Shown one piece after another: positions 32,078-42,727 of a DNA stretch of 64,000 nucleotides. Location: assembly GCF_000313135.1 (NCBI RefSeq), contig NW_004457712.1, positions 1,310,822-1,374,821 on the forward strand. Reading direction: 5' to 3'. The notes beneath the pieces were generated by a model. The model did not search any database. It worked only from the letters and a program-made list of their open reading frames with translations, and had not been told where the DNA came from. The stretch comes from Acanthamoeba castellanii str. Neff (lineage: Eukaryota > Discosea > Longamoebia > Acanthamoebidae). The position numbers were made by a program, and so were the translations under genes. Each line of letters starts with the position of its first letter. Position 1 is the first letter of the stretch.

Positions 32078-33201
32078 TTAAGGGTCCAGTTCCCTTTGCT
32101 TTTTTTCTATTTTTAGCACCAACACCTTCAGTCCCAACATCCTCCACACTTACAAGCACACCATACTTCTCCTCCCACTTATCTACTAGGCCCCAACACT
32201 AACAACTCCATTTTGTCTTAGCCCCACACCACCAGCTTCATCACCACTCCCCACCAAACAACCAACCAAGCGCCCACATATCACCAACAAGGGCAAGGAG
32301 AAAGTTGACATGATGGATGAAGACCTGCCCTCACCCAACAATCCCTCAGCCTCAGCCTCGCCCTCGCCCTCCACATCTTCATCTTTCTCTTCACATCCCT
32401 TGCCCTATCCCTCACCCTCACCCTCATCATCCTCTTCATCTTCCCATCCCTTGCCTTCACCCTCACCCTTGTCATCCTCTTCATCATCCCATTGCTTGCC
32501 TTCACCCTCGCCCTCACCCTCGCCCTCACCCTACAACCCCACAGCCCTGGCCTCATGCACACTCTCTGCTTTGCCCTCATCCCACAAGCCCACATCTAAG
32601 AAGCAAAAGCAGCCAACACTGTCACCCATCACTTGCCCCTATCCTGGCTGCAGCAAGAACTACACCTACCTCAGCAACTTTAGAAACCACTTCAAAAAGG
32701 TGCATGTTCTGGCTCACACAACTACCACAGCCCCTCCTCTTTCCTGCAGCTTGTCTGATTCTAGCCTTGACCTCAACAGCCTGCTGGCAGAACTACCACC
32801 ATTGGACATCCAGCCACTTGACATGAGGAACAATGTTTGGCTTGCCCAACAGACAATAGTGCATGAGTACCTACATGACCTGGCAAGCCACCCCAAGCAG
32901 GAGGATCAGGAGGATGACAACAGCCAGGGCAAGACTCCTCAAGACATCCAGGACCTGCAGGCACTTGTACAGGTTCATCCTCTCTTTTGTGCTGTCAATC
33001 ATGTGCCAGTGCTCACCACAGTTGTGCAGTTTCTCCAGGCTCAACAGGCAGCATGGAAGCTGCGCGCAGAACAGAGACCACCCAAAGAAACCACCAAATA
33101 AATGCTTCAAATTTTCCTATCCAAAGTTTTTTGTTTTCTTGTGCATTCTTCAAATCGTGATCTGACTACAGGAAATAAAGCAAAGGGAACTGGACCCTTA
33201 A
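32078..33201. mobile_element. 1.1 kb unit with 30-base terminal inverted repeats
   Basis: The 30 bases at 32078-32107 and 33172-33201 are inverted repeats of each other with one mismatch; the outer 23 bases are perfect. Each end starts with TTAA followed by GGGTCC reading inward, so TTAA could be a palindromic target-site duplication of the kind made by piggyBac-type transposases. The body carries one C2H2 zinc-finger ORF and no transposase. It ends directly against a truncated 5S rRNA piece. It may be a non-autonomous DNA transposon carrying a gene. The GGG start differs from the CCC/CCT start of classical piggyBac ends, so the class is open. Confidence 0.55.
32310..33101 (+). CDS. C2H2 zinc-finger protein inside the inverted-repeat unit
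   Basis: A frame of 263 codons starts MMDEDLPSPNNPS. The first ~90 residues are Ser/Pro repeats. At about residues 108-131 is one classical finger, CPYPGCSKNYTYLSNFRNHF then KKVH, with CX4CX12HX4H spacing. The C-terminal half is helical and rich in Gln and Leu (LAQQTIVHEYLHDLA, TTVVQFLQAQQAAWKLRAEQ). An acceptor site near 32223 and an in-frame extension upstream (KRPHITNKGKEKVD) suggest a further 5' exon. An AATAAA overlaps the region just after the stop. The coding sequence avoids CG. It could be a cargo gene or DNA-binding factor of the element; nothing in it resembles a transposase catalytic core. Confidence 0.55.
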   Translation: MMDEDLPSPNNPSASASPSPSTSSSFSSHPLPYPSPSPSSSSSSSHPLPSPSPLSSSSSSHCLPSPSPSPSPSPYNPTALASCTLSALPSSHKPTSKKQKQPTLSPITCPYPGCSKNYTYLSNFRNHFKKVHVLAHTTTTAPPLSCSLSDSSLDLNSLLAELPPLDIQPLDMRNNVWLAQQTIVHEYLHDLASHPKQEDQEDDNSQGKTPQDIQDLQALVQVHPLFCAVNHVPVLTTVVQFLQAQQAAWKLRAEQRPPKETTK

Positions 33202-33203
33202 AA

Positions 33204-33223
33204 GGATACGGGCACGGTGATTC
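33204..33223 (-). pseudogene. Truncated 5S rRNA 3'-end fragment
   Basis: About 20 bases resemble the 3' end of the intact 5S gene at 33272-33390 (shared blocks GGATACGG, GCACGGTG and ATTC on the plus strand) with two small length changes. It abuts the right terminal repeat of the 1.1 kb unit and suggests insertion or rearrangement at a 5S locus. Confidence 0.5.
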
Positions 33224-33271
33224 AGAGGGCAGGAGCCAGCATCATGGTGAGTGCGCGCTGTGCAGACCAAA

Positions 33272-33390
33272 AGGATACGGCACGGTGGATTCCCGGGTGG
33301 TCGCCCACCCCAGTACTAGCACCGCCTGGCGCAGCTTAACTTCGCTGTTCGGATGGGAAGCGGTGCTTTCTGCGCAGAATGGCCGTATCC
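33272..33390 (-). rRNA. 5S ribosomal RNA
   Basis: The minus strand starts GGATACGGCCATTCTGCGCA, contains the conserved loop A/B and helix III blocks (AAAGCACCGC, CCCATCCGAACAGCGAAGTT, AAGCTGCGCC) and the box C region (AGTACTGGGGTGGGCGACCA), and ends CCGTGCCGTATCC. The 5' and 3' ends pair as the closing helix. Length is about 119 bases, normal for 5S. A T-run follows for RNA polymerase III termination. The sequence agrees with the Acanthamoeba 5S type as I recall it. It is a single dispersed copy here, with no tandem array in the window. Confidence 0.95.
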
Positions 33391-33545
33391 AGCACCCTCA
33401 CCAGACGAGGTGAGCGCTCGGTCAGATCGCGGCGGGATCGGTGAGCTATCAGGCCGGGAGTCGCTGTGTTGTCCGACCTTGGCCCTCGCTTCTCCATCCT
33501 GCGGCGGTCGGAGTGGAGGACTTGCGGCCGCGATGATGCATTGGC

Positions 33546-34137
33546 TCAAACGTCGAAGACCTGCAGCTTCTCTGTGATCGGCGACCGGCACACGGGGCAC
33601 ACCCTTATGCGCGCACACAAGTCGCGTACGCCACACGACCCCAAGAGTGAGAAAGAGAGCCCGCAATAGGCATGAGGGTGCGAGTGGTAGCTGACCTGAT
33701 GTTGTTGGCGCAGTACTGGCAGACGATGTAGTGTCTGCACGGCATGAGAACGTGGCTGCGCGTGTGGTCCATGCACACGACGCAGTGCCGTCGAATTTCC
33801 TCCCGACTCGTGCGTTCCTCCATCTCCTCCACCCGCTGCTGCAGGCGGCGCTTGTCGATCATCAGATCGATCATCTTCCGCTGCAGGTGCTCCTTGTCCA
33901 GATCGAGCCGTCTGTTTCGGACCTCAGCGAGTCGCACGCTGCGCTCCATGTGCGCCATCTCTTCGCGCTGCCTTGCCTTGCCCTCTCGCCACGCTTGCTT
34001 CTCCCGCTCGGCCGCCGAGTAACTGTCCTGTGTGGCCGCGGCGTCGCCCAAGCTCGAGAAGGCCGCGCGCCTCCTCTCTAGGCTCTCCTTTCGGCTCTGT
34101 TCGGCTCTGGCTTGCGCCCTGAACCCGACACACGCAC

Positions 34138-34169
<32 letters not shown>

Positions 34170-35102
34170 GCACACGCAAACACACACGCGCGCGCGCACA
34201 CACACACACACGCACAGAGACAGAGCTGGGTGAGAGCCCAATGAGTTCCGAGGGCAATGAGCTGGGTGAGTACAGATGCGCGAGGATGGCCTGAATGCCT
34301 CTCTTCACCACGGCCTTGGGCGGGAAGGTCAGCGTGGCCTGCGCGCCCGACAACTCGAGTACGATCAACTCGTCCAGAAGGCTCCCTGTAGCCGCAGGGT
34401 TGATTACGTCAACGCTGTGGACTGTGTCGCGTCTCTCGATCCCTGCTTGAGGGACACTTTGGGTGGTACGTGGTACCCATGCCCAGCGGGAGCGAGCGCA
34501 GCGGATTGGCGGTCAGGTAGAGCCGGCGAAGGCCGCGGCAGGAGCCGATCTGGTCGGGCAACTGCGTGAGCTCGTTCCCACACAGGTACAGATCCCTTAG
34601 ATTCACTAGCCGCCCTGCTTGCGCTCCTCGATCGTCAGATCTTGTGTGTGCGGTGTGCAGAGTGTGCGGTGTGTGCTGTGTGCGATTGTGTGTGCGGTGT
34701 GGCAGTGGGATGCAGACCTATTTCGGGAGGCAGAGAGGTGAGTCTGTTGGAGGTGAGGTTGAGAACGGTGAGCGACGCCAGGCAGGCGATGGTGGATGGA
34801 ACGGTGGACAGCCGGTTGATGGCCACGTCCAGCACGCGCAGCCCGCCCAGTGGTCCTTCCTCGCAATCGCTGCATCTCGAGATGGCTCCATCTTTCATCT
34901 TCGTGCCGAAGTAATCGTGGTCCACGGACGCGTTGCAAGCGAACAAGGAAGAGGGGAGGTACACCAGACGATTGTTCTTCAAGATGAGACAACGCACTGG
35001 CAGATTCGATGCATCTCCCTCACAACTTTTGGTCACAGCGAGCTCGAGCGGCACTCGTTCGAGCTTCATGTCCGACAAGTCCACCACACCGGCCCGCGCC
35101 AT
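33546..35102 (-). CDS. Leucine-rich repeat RING-type E3 ubiquitin ligase (LRSAM1-like)
   Basis: The minus-strand start at 35102 reads MARAGVVDLSDMKLERVPLE. Leucine-rich repeats follow: CLILKNNRLVYLPSSLF, LRVLDVAINRLSTVPSTIAC, LTVLNLTSNRLTSLPPEIG, then in later exons LRDLYLCGNELTQLPDQIG and LRRLYLTANPLRSLPLGMG. The middle is a charged coiled coil (RKESLERRRAAFSSLG, HLQRKMIDLMIDKRRLQQRV, EEMEERTSREEI). The C-terminus is a RING finger, CVVCMDHTRSHVLMPCRHYI, VCQYC and CPVCRSPI, a C3HC4 set split by one intron. LRR, coiled coil and C-terminal RING is the order in LRSAM1, an E3 ligase that marks intracellular bacteria. A similar xenophagy role in a phagotroph is plausible but inferred. A CA-rich intron lies at about 34125-34220. 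Confidence 0.87.
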
Positions 35103-35141
35103 CCTCAGTGGTTGGCCAGCCTTCGACCGGCGACCTCCAGC

Positions 35142-35150
35142 TTTATAAAT
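35142..35150 (-). promoter_or_regulatory. TATA-like box upstream of the LRR-RING gene
   Basis: The minus strand reads ATTTATAAA here, about 40-48 bases before the start codon at 35102. The 109 bases between this gene and the divergent phosphatase gene form a compact bidirectional promoter. The rest of the interval is AT-rich. Confidence 0.5.
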
Positions 35151-35211
35151 CAAAGAAGATTGATTAATATAAAATAATAAAACAAAAAGTAAAATCAGGA
35201 AATAATAAAAG

Positions 35212-36885
35212 ATGACGACAGTAGCGGAGGAGGAGCAACGCGAGGTTGAACTGGACCGCTTGTACTTTGGCAGGGCTCGCGACAGACAGTTCGAGGGTCT
35301 GGGCAGCGCGCAAAAGCCAGGGACAAGTGCAGGTGCCTCGAAACAGAACCAGAAGAAGACGAGGGGCAAAGGAAAGGCTGCAACAACGCAAGATGATGAA
35401 AAGGCGGCGGGAGGGGACGGCTGGGAGGGCTCGTTCTTCTTTCTGCAGCTAGCCGACACCCAGCTTGGCTTCTACAATGACAACCAGGTATTTTTTGTAT
35501 CATGTATTTTTATTTATTGTTTTATAAGGCTTTATTTTTATTTTGTTTTATGCAGTCTTGGGACAAAGAAATCGCGTTGGCCCCCGCGCAGTCCGGTGCA
35601 TCAACGCCATGCGGCCACGGCCTCGGTTCGTTGTGGTGTGCGGCGACCTGGTGCACGCCTACCCGTGGGAGAAGCCAGCCTACGACCGCCAGGTCCTGAC
35701 ACCACTCCCACTCCCGCTCTGCATCATTGGTGCCTTGGCTGGGTCCACGCCCTCACTCATAGCCCCGATCTAGGTGCGAGATTTCAAGCGGGTGATGCGC
35801 AAGATCGACCCGTCGATACCACTCGTGTGCCTGTGCGGCAATCACGGTGCGGTGCCCGCTCCTTCATCATGCCACACGGCCTCCGTGCAACGCTTACCAC
35901 CTCACGCGCACGGCATTGCGCTGGATGCACAGACGTGGGGAACACGCCAACACGGGCCACCATCTACAGCTACAAGGAGCGGTTCGGGGATGACTACTTC
36001 CGCTTCTGGGTGGGCGGGGTACGCCCCTGCGGCTGCTCTGTTTCTGTCGATCAAGTGTGCACACGATTCCGCGGAGATGAATGGCCGCCTGATTGCACCA
36101 CACACATCTCTCTCTTGCAGGTTTGTTGTCTGGTCTTGAATGCTTCGCTCTTTGCTGATCCTTCCAAGGCATTGGAGGAATACGAAGAGCAGCGGGCGTG
36201 GTTCGTGCAGGAGCTGCAAGCCTTCTCCCGAGGTACGCCGACATCGGCGGTGACATCACGCCCAACCTGATGAGAGAAGCGAAACTCCTCTTCTTCCTCT
36301 CCCTCTTCCAGACCGAGAACGTACCCAGGCCAAGCATTTGCTTGTGTTCCAGCACCAGCCGTGGTTCCTGGAGGAGCCAGACGAGGAGGACCAGTACTTC
36401 AACATTCCCAAGGAGAGACGAATGCCGATGCTCGAGGAGATGGCCAAAGCAGGCGTACGGCTTCCTTGCACTTCCCACGAGTCAGCCCTGTCTGAGCCCG
36501 AGTCCATTTGGGAACTGTGCGTGTGGTGTGTGTGTGCAGGTGCGTGCCGTGTTTGCGGGCCACTACCACCGCAACTCGTACGGCACTCTGGGGAAGATGG
36601 AAATGATCACTACGTCTGCTGTGGGACGCCCATTGGGCGTCGACCCTTCGGGCTTCAGGGTACACTGGTCACCATCACCATTTGAACAGTTGGACAGGGG
36701 GGGTTGGTTGGGGAGAGGGGCTGACCATGATAGCCGCGACCCTGCAGGTGGTCAAAGTGAGCGAGGACGGCATCGAGCATGCCTACTACAGCCTGGACCG
36801 CCTCGAGCAGAGTGACACTCCAGAATTCGAAGGCGCGCTCAGCTTCGCCCCAGGCCGAGCGAGCTCCGCGGAGGACAGTTTTTAG
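35212..36885 (+). CDS. CPPED1-like calcineurin-type metallophosphoesterase
   Basis: The start is MTTVAEEEQREVELDRLYFG, followed by a lysine-rich tail. The catalytic core has QLADTQLGFYNDNQ (Asp and Gln where many relatives have DxH), FVVVCGDLVHAYPWEKPAYD and VCLCGNHD. The last aspartate is restored by splicing to DVGNTPTRATI. Further on are DDYFRFWVGG, LLVFQHQPWFLEE and AVFAGHYHRNSYGTLGKMEM. GDLVH, GNHD and GHYHR are the metal ligands of the family. DVGNTPT, FRFWVGG and VFAGHYHRN mark it as CPPED1-like. In animals CPPED1 dephosphorylates AKT. About seven introns interrupt the gene and it stops at 36883-36885. A GNAT gene starts 44 bases downstream. Confidence 0.9.
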
Positions 36886-36928
36886 CCGCCCTTCCCCTGG
36901 CGAGACTCCGACTGTTGTTTTGCCGAAG

Positions 36929-37895
36929 ATGGAGCCGCGGAGGACAGAGAGGAGGTTCGCGGTGCGGTCCTACGTGCCAGCTGATCGAGACCGTGTTCTT
37001 CAGCTCTTTGTCGAGGTGCCTTCAAAAACAAAAATCGCAACGCGTTGTGTTGTGTGCTCAAGATTAAATCGCAAGATTAATCCAACCTGTGGCAGGGAAT
37101 GCAAGAAAACATTGAGACTTCGCCTCCTGACGTCCGCCTTGTGATCGAGGACTCGGTAGAACCACTTTCATTCTTTTATTTATGTATTATTTTGCTTATT
37201 TGTGTGGTCTTTTGCAGGAGAGGAGGTTTATTGAGTGGTCGCTGCATGACGACCTGGCCGACATTGACGCTGTCTACATGGCCTGCACCACATCCCCACG
37301 AAGCCACTTCTGGGTCCTCGTTGAATGCATCGAGGGTCAGTCCCAAGCACGCATGACCTTAGCTTCTTCAACTTCACAAGGGCTCACGCCTGCTTTCGTT
37401 CAGGGTCAGAAGGAGAGCAAGGCAAGCGAGAAGTGATACAGGGCATGGTTGGGCTCTACCGAGTGGACGATGACTACGCCAAGGTGCGCCGAATGAGCAT
37501 AGCATCCGCCGTCCGCCGGCAGGTACGCCTGAGATCCCCCGCCTGCATGTAGCCACTACCCCAAAATGTGACTTCTTCTTGACCGTAGGGCTTGGCGCGT
37601 CGACTGCTTGACCACATCATCGACTACGCGAGCAAGGAGGGCTTCCGTCGCGTCATCCTCAGCACTGGTGCGTTTCCCGCTGCATTCACCGAGCGCTATC
37701 GACAAACCCCACACACAGCCACGCGCCTATTCTTCTTATCCGGCCATGCTACACGCCACCTGATCGGCAGGTCAGTACATGTCCGCGGCGAACGCGCTGT
37801 ACACGACCTACGGATTCATCAAGACGAAGGAGGAGCCGGACGAAGTCGGCACGATGGAGAACCACTACGAATACTGCCTTGTGCCACACGCCTAG
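36929..37895 (+). CDS. GNAT family N-acetyltransferase
   Basis: The product begins MEPRRTERRFAVRSYVPADR, typical of the first strand and helix of GNAT proteins (VRSYVPADRDRVLQLF). Later exons give FWVLVECIEG, then GMVGLYRVDDDYAKVRRMSI. The acetyl-CoA pyrophosphate loop is RRQGLARRLLDHIIDYA, followed by GFRRVILSTG. The last exon reads NALYTTYGFIKTKEEPDE and ends VPHA. The R/Q-x-x-G-x-A motif in RRQGLA is intact. Frame across the intron after VECIEG works only as phase 1. Substrate cannot be told from the sequence. Five or so introns are present. It follows the CPPED1 gene by 44 bases on the same strand. Confidence 0.85.
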
Positions 37896-38137
37896 TTGCC
37901 TCGCTTCGTTGTAACGAGCCTCGTTTCTTTTAAAAGAAACTCCGTAACTCCACGCGCATGGACGAGCCCCACAGGTTGGCCATCTTTTTCGTTTGCTCTT
38001 TGCTTCAGATCTCTGCATCTTGATCTAGGGGTGGTGCGATCAGCTGTGGAGACCCGAAAATCCGCCAATTTTGAGTTCCCCTCGATCGAGAGGCGACATA
38101 GCGGGCGACATTTCTTATTGAAATTGAAGCCATAACG

Positions 38138-40160
38138 ATGGAGGACACCGTGAAAGCAGCCGCTTTGCCCAATGTTCACACGATCACCACCAGCATCAAC
38201 AACAATGACAACACAACTCCAGAGTCGCCATCGCATAATCGGAACATCATGATTTCCCTTCCTTCAATGCAAACAAGCAACGAAATCAGTACGCGCTCCA
38301 CGTCGAGATTTTGTTCTATTTTATTTATCTTTTATTGCCATTAATATTAATGTGTCTTTTGCCATTAATATGCCTTTTCACAAATAATCATTTTAAATAT
38401 ATTTATCAATTTTGGTGCAGAGGAAGCCACGCCGCCGCCACACCGATACACGGGGCTCTCCGTGGCCATCGCCTACGGTACCTCCTCCCTCCCAATGCTC
38501 AAGCTTGTTGTTGCTTTCCCTAACAAAGATGAATACAATATGGTGTCTTCTGTGGACTACTCGCCAGGCCTCGTGTCGATGTGCGCGGTGGTGGTCAACA
38601 AGGCCGTGCTCTCTTCGTGGTCCTTCCAGTTTCCGCTGACGATGATCGCCAGCCAGATGGCCATCTCCTTCCTTCTCCTGTGGGTCCTCAAGCAGTGCGA
38701 GCTCATCCAGTACGACGACTGGTCCCTCGCCACCGCCAAGAAGGTGCAAGGCCGACTCCACTCACCCATTCTTCTTCTTCTTCTTCACGCTACATCGAAC
38801 AATGCGACTGATCGTCTCCCTGTGTGCGGGCACAGGTGTGGCCAATGGCGCTGGCGCACGTGGGCAACGTGCTATTGGGCCTTGCTGCACTCAACCTGGT
38901 CGACATTCCTATGTTTGGGTACCCGAGCTCCCCCCTGGTCGCCCGCAGACTACTCGTCGGGGCCTTCTTCTCTCCACTTCTTCACCTCGAGGTGCCGCTG
39001 CTCACCTGCTGTGGTGCGAATCAGGGCTTTGCGACGGACAAGCGTCATTTTCGTGTTGGCCATGGAGTATCTGGTTTTGAGCAAGACAGCGTCGCTTCAG
39101 GTGATCGGTTCGACGCTTCTTCTGCTTCTCGGTGCGCTCGCTTTCTAGAGGCCTTCGTCATCACTTCCTTTCATGTTCAGTGCCGAGAGAAGAACCCGCT
39201 CTTCCATGACATCAACGCGTTGGTGGTGCTCACTGGTTGGTGGTCGTGCAGGGGCGATTGTCGGTGGCTGGGGCGATCTGCATTTCGACCCCTTCGGCTA
39301 CGCACTCACGTTCTGTGTAAATGTTACGACCGCCCTTACACTGGTACGCCCCTCCTCCGTGCGTGCCTGCGTGCCTGCACACTGGAGCTTTGTGCACAAC
39401 TCAACTAATTGTGAAACCATTGGCCCACATGGTTCCACTTTTTGCAGGTCCTCATTCCCAAGCTGGGCACGGCTGCGAATCTGAACGCGTTCGGGCTCAT
39501 GCTCTATCAGATCACCATCTCCTTCCCCATCGTCGTCTTCTTCATCTTCTCCACGGGCGAATGGAACGGAGTCATGGCCTATCCATTTTTGCACCATCCT
39601 GGCTTCCAGGTACCAACCCGTACACTGAGAGCTCCCTCACACACCAACATTCTTATTACGTGCTTTTGCTGTTTCGTGCAGTTCGCGTTCTTCGTATCAT
39701 CGGCTCAGATATTCTTGGTCAACTACACTCTTTTCCTCTGCACGCAGCTCAACTCTCCTCTCACCACCACAGTCACAGGTACCCTTAGCGACACACAGAC
39801 GCACATGACACACACATCGCGCCGCCTAATCACCGCCACACCACCACCACCGCCGCCACCACACACGCGATTACTCATGCTGATCACTTTTTTTCATCAG
39901 GGACCATCAAGAATATTGGCGAGACGATGCTCGGATTTGTCTTCTTCAGCGTTCCGGTCGACCCCATCAATCTGATGGGCATTGCCATCGGGTACGCACT
40001 CTCTTCATCGCCGGCCAGCCAGCCAACCACCAACACCGCACCACCCGACTCACCCTCTCCAATCGCGTTCCATAGATTTACGGGCAGCGTCTACTACTCG
40101 GTCGTGAAGTACTTCGAACAACAGCAGACGCAGTCGAAGCCCGCCTTGGCCAAGGTCTGA
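38138..40160 (+). CDS. Nucleotide-sugar transporter (SLC35/TPT family)
   Basis: A hydrophilic N-terminus (MEDTVKAAALPNVHTITTSI) precedes about ten membrane segments. Recognisable pieces are CAVVVNKAVLSSWSFQFPLT, MIASQMAISFLLLWVLKQC, VWPMALAHVGNVLLGLAALN and LRRTSVIFVLAMEYLVLSKT. They continue with GAIVGGWGDLHFDPFGYALT, NAFGLMLYQITISFPIVVFF, LVNYTLFLCTQLNSPLTTTV and GTIKNIGETMLGFVFFSVPV. The order VNKA..., LRR.S.IF.L..E, G.I.GG..D..F, and C...NS.L.T...G..KN matches the SLC35D branch, which carries UDP-sugars or GDP-mannose into the Golgi. The C-terminal tail is KYFEQQQTQSKPALAKV. It is split by about nine introns and stops at 40158-40160. Exact substrate is unknown. Confidence 0.88.
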
Positions 40161-40420
40161 GTCTGGGCCTGTTGGTGGTGGTGGCCGCGCCAAAGGCCTT
40201 TGTGGAGCCTAACGGCCCAGACCATCAACAGAACCGTTTTTTTCCAATGACGTCATCTCCGCTTTCTCCGTTAGCCCTTCGCTTTCGCTTTTCTCCCCTC
40301 GTTGCCCGCACGTCCATCTCCTCCATCCCTTTCATCGTCACGCACCGGCACCGATCGCTGTCTCATTATTTCACGGCAGAGAGATTTTTTTTTGTTTAAC
40401 CATCATCATCATCAAAGAAA

Positions 40421-42360
40421 ATGACGACCAGCGGCGATGACCTGTCTACCCTGCGCACGATGAGGGATGTGTTCGACTACTGCCAGCGGAAGGGCCTGTA
40501 CTCGGTGGCCCAGGGCATGATCGAGCTGCCGCCCCCGCGCGCCCTGCGCGAGATTGTCGCGGCCGACGTGCTCAAGGACGAGGCCCCGTCCTCGGACATC
40601 CACCAGTACCGCTCGCGTATGGGCGAACGCGACTACCTCAACGCCCTCCGCACGCTCCTCAAGGACCACTACGCGACCGATGTGCCCGAGGGTTCCATCT
40701 TGGCCACCTCCGGGTATTTATTATTTATTTATAATTCTATTTTAAACGTACTCCACATTTTCTAATAATATTGGTTTATTAATTTACTATTTGATTATAT
40801 ATTCATTGGTATTAATTACTTCGTTACGTAAATAATAATTAACAAAAAAAAAACAACCTTGTTGTGCACAACGCAGAGTGACGGGCGCGATCGTGGCGGC
40901 GCTGATGGTGCTGCGGAAGCAGGGCAAGTCGCGCATGGCGGTGATCGAGCCGTACTACACCTACCACTCCCGCCAGGTCGAGGAGGTCTTCCAGAAGCTG
41001 CCCGAGGGCATCCCGTCCCACCTCGATTGGTCTCCCGACTTTGACGGTGTGTTCCCCACCCGTGCTCGTGTGTGTGTGTTGTGTGTGTGTGTGTGTGTGT
41101 GGTGTTGCGGCCTGCGGTGCTGACCCACAGGGCTGCAGCGATCGAGAAGGCCCTGAAGGGCGGCGTGGAGGGCATCATCATCGCCAACCCCAACAACCCC
41201 ACCGGCCGCGTGTGGGCCAAGGAGGAGCTGCAGAAGCTGTACGTCTCTCTTCGCCTCGCTTGCGCCTGGGCGTGTGTCGTATCGTGCGCGCGTGTGCGTG
41301 TGCGTGTGCGTGTGCGGTCGGGAAAGTAACGAAACCTGCGCACAACAGTGTGGCGCTGACCAAGCAGTACGGCGCTTCGCTCATCTTGGATGAGATCTAC
41401 TGCGACATGGTCTTCGCCGGCAACAAGCACTACTCTCCCATCCAGGGTACGGCATACAAACATGTGCCCCTCGCACGCGATTGATATCTCACACACCCGT
41501 GGTCGCGACAGACTCGCTCGAGGAGCACGTGTTTGTATGCCGCGGCTACTCCAAGACGCTCGGCGCGCAGAGCTGGCGGTTGGGCTATGCCGTCTCCCAC
41601 CCGGAGACCATCAAGTCCCTCATGACCCACCACGATCCCATCTACATCAGGTTCGTCACACACTCACTCTCTCTCTCTCTCTTGCAGTCCGCCTCGGTCT
41701 GCACGGTCGCTAACCTTCTCTCGCTTTGATAGTGTGTCGTGGCAGCAGCACAGCTTGGCCCAGTACTTGAACAAGCAGTACAGCGATTACGTTAAGCACA
41801 TCAACGAAATCAATGCCCTTCTCCAGACCAACTACGAGGTTCGGCGTTCACTCACTTCTTTGTCGTCGTCGTTGCTGTTAACCGTCTCGTCCTACTTTTT
41901 ATTATTATCAATCAGCATTTTATCATCATCATCAATGAATGAGTTGTGCCCGGTCGGTGGTACTCACGGCGCCCTGGCCTCTCCTTCAGATTCTCGCCCC
42001 GGCCTTCAAGGACGCGCTAGGCTGGGAGCCGATTGCTCCTCAGGGCAGCATGTACGGCATGTTCAAGCACACCGAAGCCAGCGACATCGAGGCCCTTCAG
42101 AAGGGTACCGGCCCAGTTCCCTCTCGTCGAGCACTGGTCTGGCCTGGCCCGGCAAAACGGACTCCATGGACTCACAGATTGCGATCGGTGGTGGTGGATT
42201 CTTTGTGGTTGCAGGCCTGCGTGCCGGCGTGGGTGTGGCTCCGGGTTCGATGTTCTACGTGGATAACCGGGCCAACTCCGGCTACATCCGCATCCATGTG
42301 GGCATCTCCACTGAGAAGGCCAAGAAGATTGCTGAGACCCTTCGTGCCAACAAGCAGTAA
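40421..42360 (+). CDS. PLP-dependent aminotransferase, class I/II
   Basis: Eight or nine exons encode a fold-type I aminotransferase starting MTTSGDDLSTLRTMRDVFDY. Motifs in order are IHQYRSRMGERDYLNALR, SILATSGVTGAIVAALMVL, IEPYYTYHSRQVEEVF, IIIANPNNPTGRVWAKEEL (Asn that holds the PLP ring) and LILDEIYCDMVFAG (Asp that pairs with the pyridine nitrogen). These are followed by VCRGYSKTLGAQSWRLGYAV (PLP-binding lysine in YSKTLG) and SGYIRIHVGI (substrate carboxylate arginine). All key residues are present, so the enzyme should be active. Substrate is not evident. An AT-rich intron (about 40718-40876) and one with a TG repeat (about 41048-41130) interrupt it. A cluster of tRNA genes begins 140 bases after the stop. 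Confidence 0.9.
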
Positions 42361-42500
42361 AGTATCCTGGATTTACCCACGCCCTGTACTGCACAATCCA
42401 CCGCACAGGCGTGCGTGCCTTCAGCAATGAAGATCTTGCTTGCCACGCTCGCCGACATCGGTTCACAGGAGCAGTGTGCAGGTGGCCAGTGAGCAGCAAG

Positions 42501-42573
42501 GGCCGGTTAGCTTAGTTGGTAGAGCGTGGTGCTAATAACGCCAAGGTCGTGGGTTCGATCCCCACACTGGCCA
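42501..42573 (+). tRNA. tRNA-Ile (AAT)
   Basis: The gene reads GGCCGGTTAGCTTAGTTGGT at its 5' end, has the anticodon arm TGGTG-CTAATAA-CGCCA (anticodon AAT), T-arm GTGGG-TTCGATC-CCCAC and 3' ACTGGCC plus discriminator A. The acceptor stem pairs fully, with G5-U68 as the only wobble. A T-rich run follows. The inverted copy at 45078-45150 differs at base 66. Confidence 0.94.
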
Positions 42574-42655
42574 TTTCTTTTGGCGGCAATTCAACCGCAA
42601 GAAGACGGAAAGAGAGAGGTTGACAACGTGGTCAAGAGCAGGTGTGCAACAAGTC

Positions 42656-42727
42656 CGCCTCATGGTGTAGTTGGCAGCATATAGGTTTCTGGTACCTGGG
42701 ACCCCAGTTCAAATCTGGGTGGGGCGA
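42656..42727 (+). tRNA. tRNA-Gln (CTG)
   Basis: The acceptor CGCCTCA pairs with TGGGGCG, the D-arm is of the eukaryotic Gln type (GTG TAGTTGGCAG CAT), the anticodon arm is TAGGT-TTCTGGT-ACCTG (anticodon CTG), and the T-arm is CCCAG-TTCAAAT-CTGGG. The C1-G72 first pair is unusual for eukaryotic tRNA-Gln. An identical inverted copy lies at 44924-44995. Confidence 0.85.

Larger units (their letters stand above)
28970..33200. other. CpG-depleted island 1, between tRNA-Ala and 5S rRNA
   Basis: From just past the tRNA-Ala gene to the 5S locus the sequence changes character. It is rich in TG and CA, AT-richer than the flanks, and CG dinucleotides are nearly absent over long runs. I see only isolated ones, for example near 29586, 30797, 30902-30911, 31122, 31252, 31936 and 32064. 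The flanking genes are strongly CpG-rich. Inside are a Zn2Cys6-like ORF, a kinase relic, an ACATG repeat and a 1.1 kb unit with terminal inverted repeats. The parts at 28970-29711 and 30700-32077 hold no gene I can support; a minus-strand acidic coil-like frame around 31100-31400 is the only suggestive piece. Deamination of methylated CpG in old mobile DNA would explain this composition. That is inference. Confidence 0.7.
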
